A DNA stretch of 64,000 bases, from positions 248,001 through 312,000 of the forward strand of contig JPHH03000012.1 of the NCBI GenBank assembly GCA_000750105.3. The letters run 5' to 3'. Below, piece by piece: positions 42,764-55,356 of the stretch. The position numbers and the translations under genes are program-made. Under the pieces are notes generated by a model, which was not told the origin of the DNA, made no database searches, and saw only the letters and a list, made by a program, of their open reading frames with translations. This stretch comes from Tolypocladium sp. Sup5 PDA-1 (Eukaryota > Ascomycota > Sordariomycetes > Hypocreales > Ophiocordycipitaceae). How positions within the stretch are numbered: the stretch's first letter is position 1; the number at the start of each line of letters is the position of its first letter.

Positions 42764-43450
42764 GTCGCAGCCCGGACAGTAGCGGCATGGGAGGTGGGAT
42801 GGCGCGAGACCATCACGCCCACCTCGCCCGGCAATCCCAGATTCAATGTGGCCTGTGCGCAGCATCGAGCGTGCGCAATCAGAGCCACGTCCCCGAATTA
42901 GCACCCCTGGGCCGGGGACATGATGCAAGGCAGAGGGCAGGCCTGGACCATGGCACCCGGCGTCAGCCAGAATCTCGCTTACCGTTGCGCAGAATCCCAG
43001 ATTGGGCCGCGTGCAGCAAACTATCTACAACCCCCCTGATGGGGATAGCGGGACTGGCGATGCGTGTTGCTTCGGTAGGGGACTCTGCTGACCCGTTGGG
43101 CCGTCGAGGAGAGCAACGTACGAATACAAGGCTGCGGATAATTACAAAGTACTCCGTACGAAGTAATCCGTACCAGACAATGCCATCTGGGTACGGTAGC
43201 AACAGCGGGCGGAACTCGTCTGGACGAGCCCGATAGGGGTATTTCCACACACTGCCCGCCAAGCGCGTCGCCGATCCTGTACGACCTGAAACCTTGCCTG
43301 CCACCTGGCGTTCGCCCACTTCTCCATGCTGCCTGACCTACGGACTACAGCAGATGAGACCGCGGGCCCTGATCCAGGGACTCTCCACGATGGCGGAGCT
43401 TACGGAATACGGTGCTTTAGCGGCAGACGTAACCGTTTTCGACGTCAGCA

Positions 43451-43474
43451 CGAGTAGTCCGTACGGACTACTCG
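43451..43474. repeat. Perfect 24-bp palindrome, TCCGTACGGA core
   Basis: The half CGAGTAGTCCGT is followed directly by its exact reverse complement. It is one of two 24-bp palindromes in the island with this core. Confidence 0.9.
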
Positions 43475-46400
43475 GATCCGACGTGAATCACCTTCGTTGG
43501 TACCAATTTAAGACTCCCCAAGGGAAGAGCCTCGGGGAGCGGAGTACAAGTACAGAGGCGACTTGGCTACTGGTTGTGCTTGGGGCAAGAGAGGCATCAC
43601 GAGCGCCTCTTTCCCTCACGATTGCTGCCGCGTGTCCGAATTCACCCTCCTGGGTCAACAGACGAGGCCTTCATCACAAGGGCCACCAGTCACAACGTGG
43701 TGCGCCAAAGCCGCAACCAACACGGGAATTGCAATCATTGGGCCACTGATTGCAGGATGGGTGCCGGACATGGTTCGGGCCAGCCCAATCGGAGGCAAAG
43801 AGAAACGTTGATGCGACGGCCAAGTCGCTCTGGGGCCGATGGCACTGAGGCGACTACCGACACGTTACGTCAGGGCCGTCGCATGGTTCGAACACTTGTG
43901 GCTTCCCTGCTCCCTGCCTGCCGGACGGTGCGCAGACATGGGACCAACGACACCCTACAGGCTCCAGAAGGGTCCGGATATCGAACAACAGAGCCGGTGG
44001 GGGTGGACACCCATCACCGGCAGTGTCGTGTCCATTGCAGACATACGAAGTACGAAGTCCTCGTGCTGATTTGGCAACGTCCGACTCGAAACAGGACCGC
44101 TGCTGGGGCGCGTCATACCGCAGAAAGATGCGGCAAACTGCCTGCTGCTATCTTGCAGGTCATGCGGCGGAATGCATGTCTGTTAGACGAGGCTCTGGAG
44201 TGTGGTTTCTTACGAGTACAGGAGAAGTTTGCAGAAAGGAGTCTGACAGGAACAGACCCGCGGCACCTAACGGCATGTGGCGGATAAATTTGGGACCCCT
44301 TCACAGTCTGGGGCCGGTCCCTGCGCCACGTCCCCCATGCCACCTTCAGACAACCATCTTTTTTCCCCTTCGACTGCCGCACACCAGGGTCCCAGGGCGC
44401 AACACGGGGGAGACGTGCAACAATAAGATCGGCACCCGAATGGGCCGTGGCAGCTACGGCTCTCGATGAAAGTCGGCCAAGCTCGTCACGAGGCGCGCAT
44501 ATATATGCAGATATCATAGCACTTCATAACATTGCCACGGCCGTTAGTCCGTACTCGTACATCCTAGTCAACTCAGGAGCATCCGTTGCCTCGTCAAAGA
44601 CGGCAACAGCTCGGAGATGCTACGCTTGAGGAGTCCTCCGAAGGAGCCGGCTAACACGGAGGGGCCAATCCGACCGAATCAACGCGCGCCAAAGCCATCA
44701 ATGACATGACAGCCAAGAGGCGAACAACGTCAGGATACGTGCATAGCTGCTGACCACCCGCTTATCTGGCGTACCCGTTTTGCCGTTCCCTGGAAGAGCC
44801 TCATCTTTGGAACTCTGTGCACTCTGCAGACTGCTGAGGCAGCATCGCTGCTCCAGGGATGTTGGCGCAACAAACCCCCGGACCCACCAGTACGTTGTCG
44901 GCCTGCGCGCCGGTCCAGGTGTGAGACAGGGGACCCGGTCGTCGATTTCCTGATTGAGAACCTTCTCCGGGGCACGCAGAGGCACTAAATCGGAGAGAAC
45001 TGGCAACCTACGCCAGCTCGGCCGAGGAATCTGACGGGTGATTTCGTCACACAATGCTGCAATGACAGATTCTCCATCTTTGCCAGTGTCAGTCTTCCGC
45101 TTTCGTTAAACGAGGAGCAAGCGATCCTTTGCGGCAGCTCGAGGGGGTGTTCGTGGCGGGTCCAGATGTTCACCATGAACGCCTCGGCCCACTCGCAATG
45201 CTCGGCGGTCTCGTGGCATTACAAGAGGGAGGTCATCAGGCGCGGAATTCACCCGTTGTCGGGTCACGAGCTGAGGCTACGAGTATTAAGCTTCGTGGCA
45301 GAGTTTGCGAAGCAACGAGTCTCCATGGTTTTGTACGACGGCACACGCCTGCGAACGGTGAACACACAGCACGTCGCAGTGTTGGTTGGAGAAGCGTCTA
45401 TTTTTAGGCCGGGGTACACAGACGATGAAGCAAGGCCTCCCGTTTTGCACCTTGGGCCGAGATCCCATGTACCGGCGATCATCGGGGTCGTTTGGACCTG
45501 TGTGCTGGACGAGTAACGTGGGTTTGTCGACCTGGCCGGGGAACTTGTGCGCAGAAAGAAAGCGGCCAGCGGACTACTCGGTGCACACCATCTCGGCGCT
45601 GGACGGACGCCTGGCCGTGGCGTCGAGTGTGACAAGTTCCGTGTGGCTGGGCTCCCGGCGCACTTCGCACGGTCTCGTTCGTTCCTCTCTCGGTCCCGGT
45701 ACGTGAGCCTGGACCCGACAAGACGTCCGGAGAAGGTTTTTGCCAGGAATAAGCGACATGGATGAGCCGCTCGGCACTCCACGGGACCAGTTACAGTCGA
45801 CACTTTGCTCATCGCCAAGCGCTAATAACACATCGCTCATGTCACTGACGTTGCGGAGGATTGCCCTACCGGCAGTACTCCGAGTACGGATACGCGCCGC
45901 GAACACTGGTCACTGCGATTATATTCCGGCAGGTTACGGAGTACATGCCCGGCATCGACATGCGTCCAACTCCCCGCGGATATAGCTGGACTGGAACATG
46001 CAATGTGCTGGGGGGGATACAACGCACGACCTGACACTCCGTCCCTTGCCAAGCACTCCTGTCTGCAGGCACGCCGTGCTACATCTGGTAACTACAGCGA
46101 AGAGTGTGTCGGCCGTGAGGGTCTTGAACGGGCAGTCGGTAACGAATCAGCTTGAGGATATTTTGCAGTTCTGCAGTTGGCTGCAAGAACGCCGCCCAAT
46201 TCAGGAAACTCAAAGCGGCCTGCAACCATAGCTTCGCTGGATGGAGTCCTCCCAGCTTGCAGTACGAAGTATAGGGTAAGGAAATGGTAATAAATCGACA
46301 ACGAGGCGGCCCTGATTCCGGAGAGAATGGGTCTCTCGGTAATAACGGGCCTGCCGCTCTTCCTGACTCGGATGCACCTCGCAGCCCTCGCTCAGCTCCA

Positions 46401-47280
46401 ATCAAGCTAGGCTCGGCATTCGCACTGGCACTTCGACGATCGGCAGTCAAGCCCAGGGGCACTGCACTCCATACGGTGGCTTGAACTTTGTTTGTCTTGC
46501 GACATCTTTCCCCTTGCGCGAATACCACTCTCGACCGCTCACCAAATTGGACATTGCTTGCAGGTTCCAGCCAACAGGAATGTGATGTATCAAGCATCGT
46601 ACACAAGGAGCCCTCCCCATCCGGCTTGAAGAGTGCGCCGAAGGCTTTTGTGGGTTGCCTGTCCAGGTTTGGCAATGGCCGAGATTCAGCACTTTACCTG
46701 CAGATGCTGGTGACGCTGGCAACTGGACAGGCTGACGGATTGGTTCCGCACGGCGAAGTACATGTGCCCCCGAGGCGCACGCGATGTCTTGTCAGGAGAC
46801 TCGGTCTGCTCGGCTCGTTGTGGCAACCTATTGCGCAGTCCCGGTTGGCCTGCAAACAACCATGGGCTGATACCGACGCAATACCTTTGGCGAGAGAGAC
46901 GAAATTGGCGGCCTAGCTACCAATGACAGAGTCCGAGCGACGGTCAGCGGAAGCATCCATGGGGTAATAGTGAAAGTCTTGCGCGCGCGTCAATGTGCCG
47001 TGGCGGCTCGGAGGCTGAATGAGACACCATCATCGTCCCACTCCCGCCCTGCTAGCCGCGACGCTACAACACACCTCGCATCGATAACCCCTTTCTAGTC
47101 TTCGCGCGCCGCCGCACTATTACCCGCTTGCCAGCAGGGAGGCTGCACTTTTTTTTGTTGCGAGTGCCGAGATCATGTCGGCAGCGAAGCAGATGGGCAC
47201 AGGCGTTGGTCCTACAGGAGCAATCTTCCGCGAATAACATTCAGAGCCTGAGACAAAATGTTGCAACGGTTGTTTTCACC

Positions 47281-47304
47281 TCCGTACGGAGTACTCCGTA
47301 CGGA
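47281..47304. repeat. Perfect 24-bp palindrome, TCCGTACGGAGT half-site
   Basis: TCCGTACGGAGT is followed directly by its exact reverse complement, and each half is itself built around the 10-bp palindrome TCCGTACGGA. A related 14-bp palindrome (TACGAGTACTCGTA) lies 60 bp further, at 47365-47378. Confidence 0.9.
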
Positions 47305-48724
47305 TATAGACCGCGTTATTGCCGCCGCCCACCGTTGAGTCTCGGGCAACCCCAACACGATAAATACGAGTACTCGTACTCCGTAGGTACGTATCCGTGT
47401 TTGCGCCAAAAACAGCCGTCGGTATCTGTGCAAGGCCAAGGGTTCGCAAAACACGCTCTATCGATTGTGGCGTCCCAACAGCCGCAAACGACAACTTACC
47501 CACCCGCCCACGTGAAGCTCGTTGGACGTGGGTGAGCGGCGCGAGCACTGGCGATCTCGACCGAGTCCTGCAACTCTCACGTCGAAGGAACTGAAGTTGG
47601 CACTCGACGCAGAAGTCACAACGTTGGCAGCAAGCGACGAAATGCACAAAGCACGACTCTCACTCGTCGCAGTACGAGACTAGCAAAGGTCGTGGGTTCG
47701 CTAGTGTCTTGGGCCCTGAACCCGCGCGCACGCGAGTGGCGGGATAATAAGCATCTTTCACACGGAGCCATGATCCACGGGCATGTGGGCTGACCCGAGG
47801 TTGCAAAGCAAGTTTTGACATGGCGCGACGGCTTGACGCCGCTGGCAAGATGGATGGGTCTCTGGTGCCGGCCGCCCACCGGCACTGTCGTTGGAATACG
47901 GACTAATAGTATCCAGCCACAATGGCATAGCCTCGAGAACCGTGGGGTGGTGTGTGCGTCTCTTGGATTCCGCATCGTGGGGGACGTGGACCGACATGCT
48001 CGCCTACGCGTCCCGACAATTCGGTGATGGATACGGAGTATTTGAGGCACGGCTGGATAGACGGGTTTCCTGTTTGGTCGAGGCGCGCCGAACGGTGCCG
48101 TCGTGCCGCCTGCGTCCCCGCACCGGGCCGGCGAAACAAAGGTTCTTGCCATTATTAAGGCGCAAAAAGGAGACGCCGACGGTGGTGACGGCGACCCGAG
48201 CTGTTGGTATCCTCTCACATCAAAGGAAGGGATAGATGGCCGCACGAGTGTGTGCAGCGGCGGGCAGGCGGCATGGAACTTGGAAGAGACCGGCTGGTGC
48301 CTCCGACCTCGACCCAAGGCAGCAGAGTAACTGGATAAGCAGGACCGAACTGCTACCAACAACGGCTTTCGCTGCGGCCAACGACGATTCAAGCTGGCCG
48401 TCGAAAGGCCCGCAGGGGTGGGGGGTGTCGTGTGGCTGGGCAGGGCAGATGAACTGTCAACATCAGGGGGTGGGCAGATGCAGGCCCGCCTGCATGGATG
48501 TTGATGAGCTTCCAAGCATCCATCAACCAGGGCCACGAGGCCACACACGCGCAGCTCGGCACCTTCCCAATGCAAGTGCCGCTAGGGCGATGCCGCTGTC
48601 TCACCCTTGGCGTTGGCCGTGGCTCTTTGGCTCTTTCGTTTGATGGCTGGCTGATCATCGGCTGGATCTGCACAACAACCGTCATCGTCGGCTGCGGGCG
48701 GTCCAACCAGCGGCCAGCAACTGG

Positions 48725-48752
48725 TGCGGGATCTTCCTTGCGGGATCTTCCT
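48725..48752. repeat. 14-bp direct duplication
   Basis: TGCGGGATCTTCCT occurs twice in immediate succession in non-coding sequence. Confidence 0.8.
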
Positions 48753-50506
48753 TGCGTGTTCTGACGGGCATCTCCTGCAACGGCACGCCTCCGACAATTA
48801 GGTACATACAGTACATCCCGGTAGGATGACGACGAGGCGACGAAGGTTACTCCGCGGAGCGAGGCCGGCCGGCCGTGATACTGTTGCTGCTGTTGCTGCT
48901 GTTACATGCAACGTCAACGACGGCTGATGCTGCTCCTACCTACTACAGCACACAGGCACGACGCTGCTTCATCAGCAATGACATGCCTTCACCACGACGT
49001 CTCGGCGTTCCGGTCTTCTCCTGGGTTCGTACTCCGCATACGAGCACCTCTGGCCGTACTCGCAGAAAGCGTGGAGCTGTCTTCGATCCGTCCGGCAAGG
49101 GGAAACAAAGTGCGCCACCAATGGTGGGTGGCATCAGGATGCGGCCCCACGTGCCGGGGCGAAAAAGCCGGCGGAGAAGAGCCAGAAGCTCGTCCGTTCT
49201 CGACGAGGCGGTTACGGATTACATTACTTGGATATGAGCCCCCTACCTACTGCATCAGTACCAAGCACGGTTGGCTTCCCTCGTGGCATCCTATCCCGGC
49301 CCCTCAGCCGCTCCGCTCCGCCTGCTTTGCTGCCCCGTTGCAATCAACTGAGCGGCAGTCCCGCCGACTCCAGACCGCACGGGAGACCGATGACGGTCCA
49401 GGGACCGACCAGAGGACAGGCCAGCAGACGGCGTTGGTGTCGAGCACCAGCACCAGCACCAGCACCGCCTCCTCCCCCAGACGTTGGATCATGCGTCGGC
49501 CAGCGCAGCGCAGCGCTCTGCTGCGCGTTGCATAGCTACTCTGCTGTGCCGTGCCACAGCCGCAGATGCAGCACAATCCCCCAGGGTGACATCGCGGCGC
49601 GTCCTATTCTCAGAAGAGCGACGCCCAGCCGCAAACTCTACTTGAGCTTCTCTTCCCGTGACCAAGACCCTGACACCCAATCTCGTTCTCGGTACGCAGG
49701 GCAACTGCCGTAGTCATTCATTGACGGTACGGGGGCAGTACCGGCATATTTCGGCCAGAGGGAATGCCAAATGCCGCAAAAACTTCTTTCTGCACAGACC
49801 TCAGCTCCAACCCACTGCTCGTATATACGCGCGATGCTGCTTGTCCCTCGGGAGCCGGACAAGTGATGGCTGCTGTCCTCGGCAAACACGGCCATCGGCT
49901 TCAGGTACGGGCTGGCACGACGCCGTCGTCATGCCCGTGGCGCCGCGGAAGCTCAGCCAGTACATATGGAGTCCGGAGTCCGGAGTACTACCCAGCGGCA
50001 TCTGACACATAGAGCTGAGGAAAAGGCCCGCTCTGGAACACACACACCCTTGCCGACGATAACACTCATTCCCAGTTGCTAGTACTCCGTACTTGCCTCC
50101 GCACATGCTACCAAGTATTTTTGCGAGTTGTACTGACGACGAAGCCCGACTTCGTAAACCAAGCGATACCAGCGAATCGAACAACACCCACCCCCCTCCC
50201 CCCGCTTGCCGTGCCGGTCCAATATGGTCTGATGGCAGGATCAAGAGCGTGCTTATGACTTTATTAGCCGCGCTGGCGGTGCGCCACTGGCAGATACGCG
50301 CAGGCGAGCCTTGACAGCAAGACGCCAGAGCGCGCCCCTTCGTATGGACAGGTGTCGACGCTACGCAGAATCAGGGAGCCATGACCGAAGTTACTGGCCA
50401 TGACCTGGCGGCAGGCGGGAGGTGGGAGGCGTCTGAAGTGCCAGCATGACACCGCAGTAATCGTACTGCATGGAGCATAGCGCCGGGAGGGTAGCCATGG
50501 AGCAAT

Positions 50507-50522
50507 GGGGGGGGGGGGGGGG
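50507..50522. repeat. G16 homopolymer
   Basis: Sixteen consecutive G residues in the gene-poor island. Such tracts can form quadruplexes and are often miscounted by sequencers. Confidence 0.9.
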
Positions 50523-52545
50523 CGTTCGTACTTCGGGGTGCGAGATCGCGCGATGCAACCTCACGAGACGGCCCTTGGGCCCTAGACCCGCGGACGCAGG
50601 CCGTCATGGCCGCAGTCCACCTCCATCTGAGATCTCCACGTTCCTGGCGGGTCCGTGGTCGCTTCGTTGCCCTCTCTGGGTCGTCGAACTCGCTTCCATC
50701 GTCATTTCATGGCATGATGAGCTTCGCCCGCGCTCCCGAAACCTCGTCCATCATCTCCCTCGCGACATCATCATGTGGATATACCCCGTTCCTATGTTTG
50801 GGCGCTCACTCATCCGTGGGGGGACGTGAGTAAGCGTTAATATGGGTTCAACCGTTCCATCCATCGCTCCCCAGCATCGTTCGATGCGTGCCAATAACCA
50901 ATCCCCGGAATCACACGCGCACCGAGTCCACCAGGTCGTCTTGCGCCCTCGTCTATTTTCCCCGCCGGCTCCCAGGACCAGCTCCTGGTACTCGAGAACC
51001 CTGCCTGGCTGCCCCGGCCCAGACGAGCTGGAGCTGATGACGGGAGCGCGCAAATGGCCAACGCCTCGTCGTCCTACGCCGCGGTTGTGCGGACTAGTGC
51101 CAATAATTCGCGTTTTGCCGGCATCACCTACATCTTGGCGAAAAGCCTTCTTTCAGCCAGGGCCTGCAAGTCAACGAGCCACCGTTCCGTCCTTTGCCCA
51201 TCTCGCACCATGCTGCAGTCACGGTGGCCCATGGCGCATGGGGGGCTTGGGGGTGGTTGGTCCCAGCAGGCCTGGAAAGTGCCAAAGTGCGCCCTCGCCG
51301 AAGCGCGTGTTAGTGCCATGGCGCAGTCTGACAGCAGGATGGGATGTCGACAACGACGAAGGATCAGGGGTTCGTTGGTGAAATGCCTACAAGCGTGTCC
51401 AGGGGTTCAAGCTCGCATTCGCGATTCTGGAGACTTTGGTTGCTATAATGGGCAATTAGCCTTGCCGATGGCGGGATGGCGTTGGCCGTTGCTTACCTCG
51501 CTTCTAGAATCCCTCGCCGTGCACGTTGGGCGACGCTTCTTCACGGTTTGTCGACCGTCTGCCAGCATGGCACATTACATCGTTGGCAGCCCTCGAAGGA
51601 GCCAGAGCTGCTGCCCCCTCGCTTGTTCCACGAGGCAGATGTGATATCTGGGATGCTATCTACTAGCTACAACTGTCGAGTTAACGGAACCCGGACCGGA
51701 CCGGACTTATCGCGGCGACCTCGCTTACAGAACAGGTCCGCGGCACTCGCTATACGTACTCGTGTAGCGGCATCAGCTCCGTCGGGTAATTCTCGACTCT
51801 AAGCATGCCGACGAGGGTAATGGGACAATGGCTACGGAGTACACACGAGTGACTCGGTTCGTTTAGGTTGATCTGCAGGCTGAACAGACGCCGAATAGCC
51901 ACCCGGCCCGGGTTTACGGCGGGCCCGGCCGGCTATTCGCCAGAAGCCCGGGCCCCCAAGAGTCCTTGACAACTGCCATCATCAAATGTCGTCGTTCCCT
52001 CACCGTTTCTTGGAGATGAGCAAAGACACCGCCTCGCCCTTGCACGCTCCTACGGCATGCACCTGTAGGTCGACTCCCGGGGGCGCAATGTGCACTTTTG
52101 CCAGCTGCAACCTGCAGGCAGACTAGCAGGCAGCAGGGGCATCGCAGAGGAAACGGGACGATGCTCCTGCGTGTTGGCTGGGCTCGTACGTGCTTCGTAC
52201 ATGCAGACGTACTGGACGCACATGCGATGGATGGATGACCACTATCGCCACCCACCGCACGCACATAGCGCCGAGAACAGGGTATATATCCTGTTCCAGG
52301 ACCCAGACTGTCGGGTCCAGGCAGCAACCTGCCTTTCGAGGAGACGTTGCGTCCAGCGTCCAACGTCAGCAGCATCATATCAGTCATGGATTCATTTCAC
52401 TTGAACGGTGATGTGGCCTGAGAGGGGGAAGCGGTTTGTCTTGGCCTCTGCCGCTCTGGTCGACATGTGCTCTTCTGAGCCGCCCCGGGATCTTGTTGTT
52501 GTCCGAGCGGCGGCACGGCATGCGTTTATGAGCTGTTCGCTGTCG

Positions 52546-52556
52546 TTTTTTTTTTT
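52546..52556. repeat. T11 homopolymer
   Basis: Eleven consecutive T residues in non-coding sequence; nothing else supports a function. Confidence 0.85.
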
Positions 52557-54050
52557 GCCACGCGGCGTTGGCTTTGCTCGAGATGTTGGTAGCGAAGAAA
52601 GTGGTTCATCTCGCTTCGACGATGTCATGGGGTATCGTGCCATCGGAATGCAATGGTTCGCCTCATCAACCGGGCAGGACATTGCCACGGACTAAGACGG
52701 TCGCAATCCTCCCAGCCGTGACTCCGCAAAGTGATAGTACTATGCTTGCCTTGCGAGGACTCTCGCCCAGGGGAAACCGGTTTGCAGGGCCAGGAAACAA
52801 ACGCAGGCTAGTACGTGGCAACTCGGGGCCCCCTAGCAGCCATGCGGCTCTTGTCGATAATCTCGGCATCAGGCGGCATTTCCTTGATGGGTGCATGCGC
52901 ATGCATCGAGTGGGTTGACAATAGGTACGAAGTAGCACGGAGCCCTCGACGGAGAGAGCTTCTTCGGCCGCAGCTTCGTCGGCCGACGCGCGTGTTATCG
53001 CCGCGGCCGTCTGGAACAGAAAAGGAATCGGCCGCTGTTCTGCAGAACCAACAGGTCCAACAGGGACCAACAGCCCGTGTTCCTGCGATCCCGGAACCTC
53101 GAAGAGCGCCGTGTAACTGCAAAGGCAACAAAAACACGCGCCCGCCGAGCCAACAGCAGCGGTGGTGCCTTCGCTGGCGCTATAGGTAGGCATGTCACTG
53201 GCGCATATCCAGCGGAACCAACAGCATAACGGTACGAAAGTAGGTTGACACGCCTGGGCTCCAGCCTCCAGGGTCTATTTTAGTTTCGTCGTCGTTGGAG
53301 AACGGGGCCGTTGGCACCAGTTCTGATCGCTCACTCGGCCGACCCGCAAACCCGCAAACCCGCATCCCCTGCTGGTCTGCTGGTCTGCTCATGCTGGGTT
53401 TGATGACCGGTGGCTTTTGTTGCAGGTTTCCTCTCCATGCCTGCCCTCCGTGCCGCCGTTGCAAAGGAAGACACCATCTCATTTCTCATTTCGGTGGAGA
53501 GTTGCTCGATGCGGACGGAGATGCGGCTGGGGTCGTGTGGTAGGTGCCTGTCGGCTTGTGGGAGTCGGAGGAGGCGTTTCGCCAGCAGCCACCGCGGCCC
53601 GAAGATCCCCAATGTCTCATCCAGCCTCCTCCTCTTCCATCAAGTTCCCCGATCTGGGCAGGGTAGGGCCCCTCCCCTCCCCCCTTCTCCTGACACTTAA
53701 TTTTTTCTCCGGAGCTGGCATCTGTGCGCCCGCCGTTCCGGGCGGGAGTGTCCGTATAGCTGGCGAGTTTGACGGGCTGTCAAGTATGGAGTAGAAGAGT
53801 CCGAGTCGACCGTTCAATCCCCAACCACGCGGGGTGGGTTTCCCGTTCTCTCTTGCTGTCGGCCCGGGTGGTTGTTCGCTGTTCAACACGAGTCGGTCCG
53901 ACTTGCAACGTGGTGGTTGGTTACGCTGTCGACGTGGGAGCTCGTTGGCGAAGAAGATAAGCCGTTTGAGGGACTGCCATTCGCTCTGGTACGTCGTGAT
54001 GGAGGGGGAGCTGATGCTGATTGCGGTGAGCACGTGCGTTGGGCTTGATA

Positions 54051-54509
54051 TCATTGATGGCGTGCAAAGCTGGCCGCCGCGTGTGTTGGTGCCAGTGTTG
54101 TGCCTTGGGCGAGGTCCTGCATAGGCTTCAGGCGGGATGTAAAGAGCGGTAAGTAGTCATTGATGACAATAAGGGCCATCGGTGGAATATAGGTCGCTGG
54201 ATTTCTTGTTGTGTATGATGTCACGACTGTACTTCGCAGACAGCTGAATAGCCACGCGACGAGAACGAATACCGTCATTGGCAAGCCTGTTTGCATCGGC
54301 TCGCTTTCCCCAGCTATCTTCCAGCATTGTGCCTGTGCAAGAAAAGCATCATGTACGGATACCTTCCCAAGTTCCGGCGATGTCGTGTATACCTTGCGCG
54401 CGAGTTGTCCAGACACGTCGACGCCAGCGATCGCTACTACAAGGGGTGCAAGGGCAACGGCTGCGAAATAGTGAGCGTAAAACGTGCAAATCTTACTCGC
54501 GAAGTTCCC
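54051..54509 (-). pseudogene. Possible membrane-protein exon or gene remnant
   Basis: A minus-strand frame is open from 54509 to the stop at 54051 (152 codons). It reads more like protein than its neighbours: two hydrophobic segments (FAAVALAPLVVAIAGVDV and LPMTVFVLVAWLFSC) separated by a polar loop with SPELGKVSVHDAFLAQAQCW, then NPATYIPPMALIVINDYLPLF. No family is recognised. There is no ATG near the upstream edge, so it would be a 3' exon or a remnant. Nearby minus-strand frames at about 54600-54860 and 54930-55150 (for example PYQFNWEKRAWDLLLFDILL) could be further pieces. Chance cannot be excluded. Confidence 0.25.
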
Positions 54510-55356
54510 TCACCGGGAAAGAGACAAAGACGTCGCAAAGAGACGGCCTTCGAGCTGAGATGTCGGGACTGTCGACAAATTTGTTTCAGTTGTAGTTCAC
54601 ATGATGACGATTATGCTTAAGAACGAACCTGTACCCTTAGACGAGACCAATGCTTGCTGGATCCGTGACTCCCTATAGATGGAAACGACTGCGACTTGGA
54701 GCTGGACAAGTTGATCACTCCGGGACCTGGCTTCCGCAAACTATCTGCGGCGTGTCTCTCGGAGACATGTTGGAGTTCCTTGTTCTGAATCAACAGTTCG
54801 GAGAGTCTCTGGCTTCCGGGACCGTTTCGCCCGAAGGAGGCAAAGCTGCAAAGCCTGAACAGCGCTTCGACTCAAGGGCTCCTAGTCAACAAGTTGACAG
54901 CCTTCTGGAAACCAGATCCGGTCCCTGAAAAGTCATGGCCGTATTGCAAATTCTCCAGATCGAGCAAGGCCATGTTGTAGCTTCCACGACTGCGTGAACT
55001 GACCGACGAGCTTGCGCACCCAAAGTTGATGGCACGACAACAACACACTAAGGCTTCTCGCCTCTCTACGGCGTGTCTGCAACAAGATGTCGAATAGAAG
55101 CAAATCCCAGGCCCTCTTTTCCCAGTTAAACTGATAGGGCTGGAAACCCACACGGACACTGGTCTAGGGTGTACGTCTGGAACCGTTTGCTCGACAAAAG
55201 TTCAATGACGACAACCACGTCTTCGCAACGACGAGATCCGCACTTCGGGGACTCGGGTAAATCACAGAGCGTCTTTGGAGAGTAATTGGGGCAGATCAAT
55301 GATTGAAGGAGGCAGCACAGCGGCGAGATAGTTGCAATCCACCTCCCGTCGTGTGA

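Larger units (their letters stand above)
40622..55356. other. 14.7-kb gene-poor island, no recognisable complete gene
   Basis: From the start of the Zn2Cys6 gene to the end of the HET gene I recognise no intact protein family, tRNA or rRNA. The first 650 bp (to about 41280) are probably leader of the Zn2Cys6 gene and include an upstream frame of 148 codons (40814-41260, minus). Beyond that there are many open frames of 60-320 codons on both strands, frequently overlapping. They are rich in Arg, Ser, Cys and Pro and without family motifs, as expected by chance in GC-rich DNA. The island is not strikingly AT-rich, so heavy RIP is not evident. It is rich in palindromes of the TCCGTACGGA type, listed separately. 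Short-secreted-protein or long non-coding RNA genes could be missed by eye. Confidence 0.6.

Noticed and set aside
43574..44287. 237-codon plus-strand open frame
   Set aside because: No recognisable domain, Arg/Thr-rich, no splice or start context that would favour coding.
45166..45516. 116-codon plus-strand frame with fairly protein-like text
   Set aside because: It has no homology I recognise and overlaps other open frames; not enough to call a gene.
47616..48575. 319-codon minus-strand open frame in the island
   Set aside because: Its composition (Arg, Ser, Pro, Cys, His) and absence of any motif resemble chance frames in GC-rich DNA; other frames overlap it on both strands.
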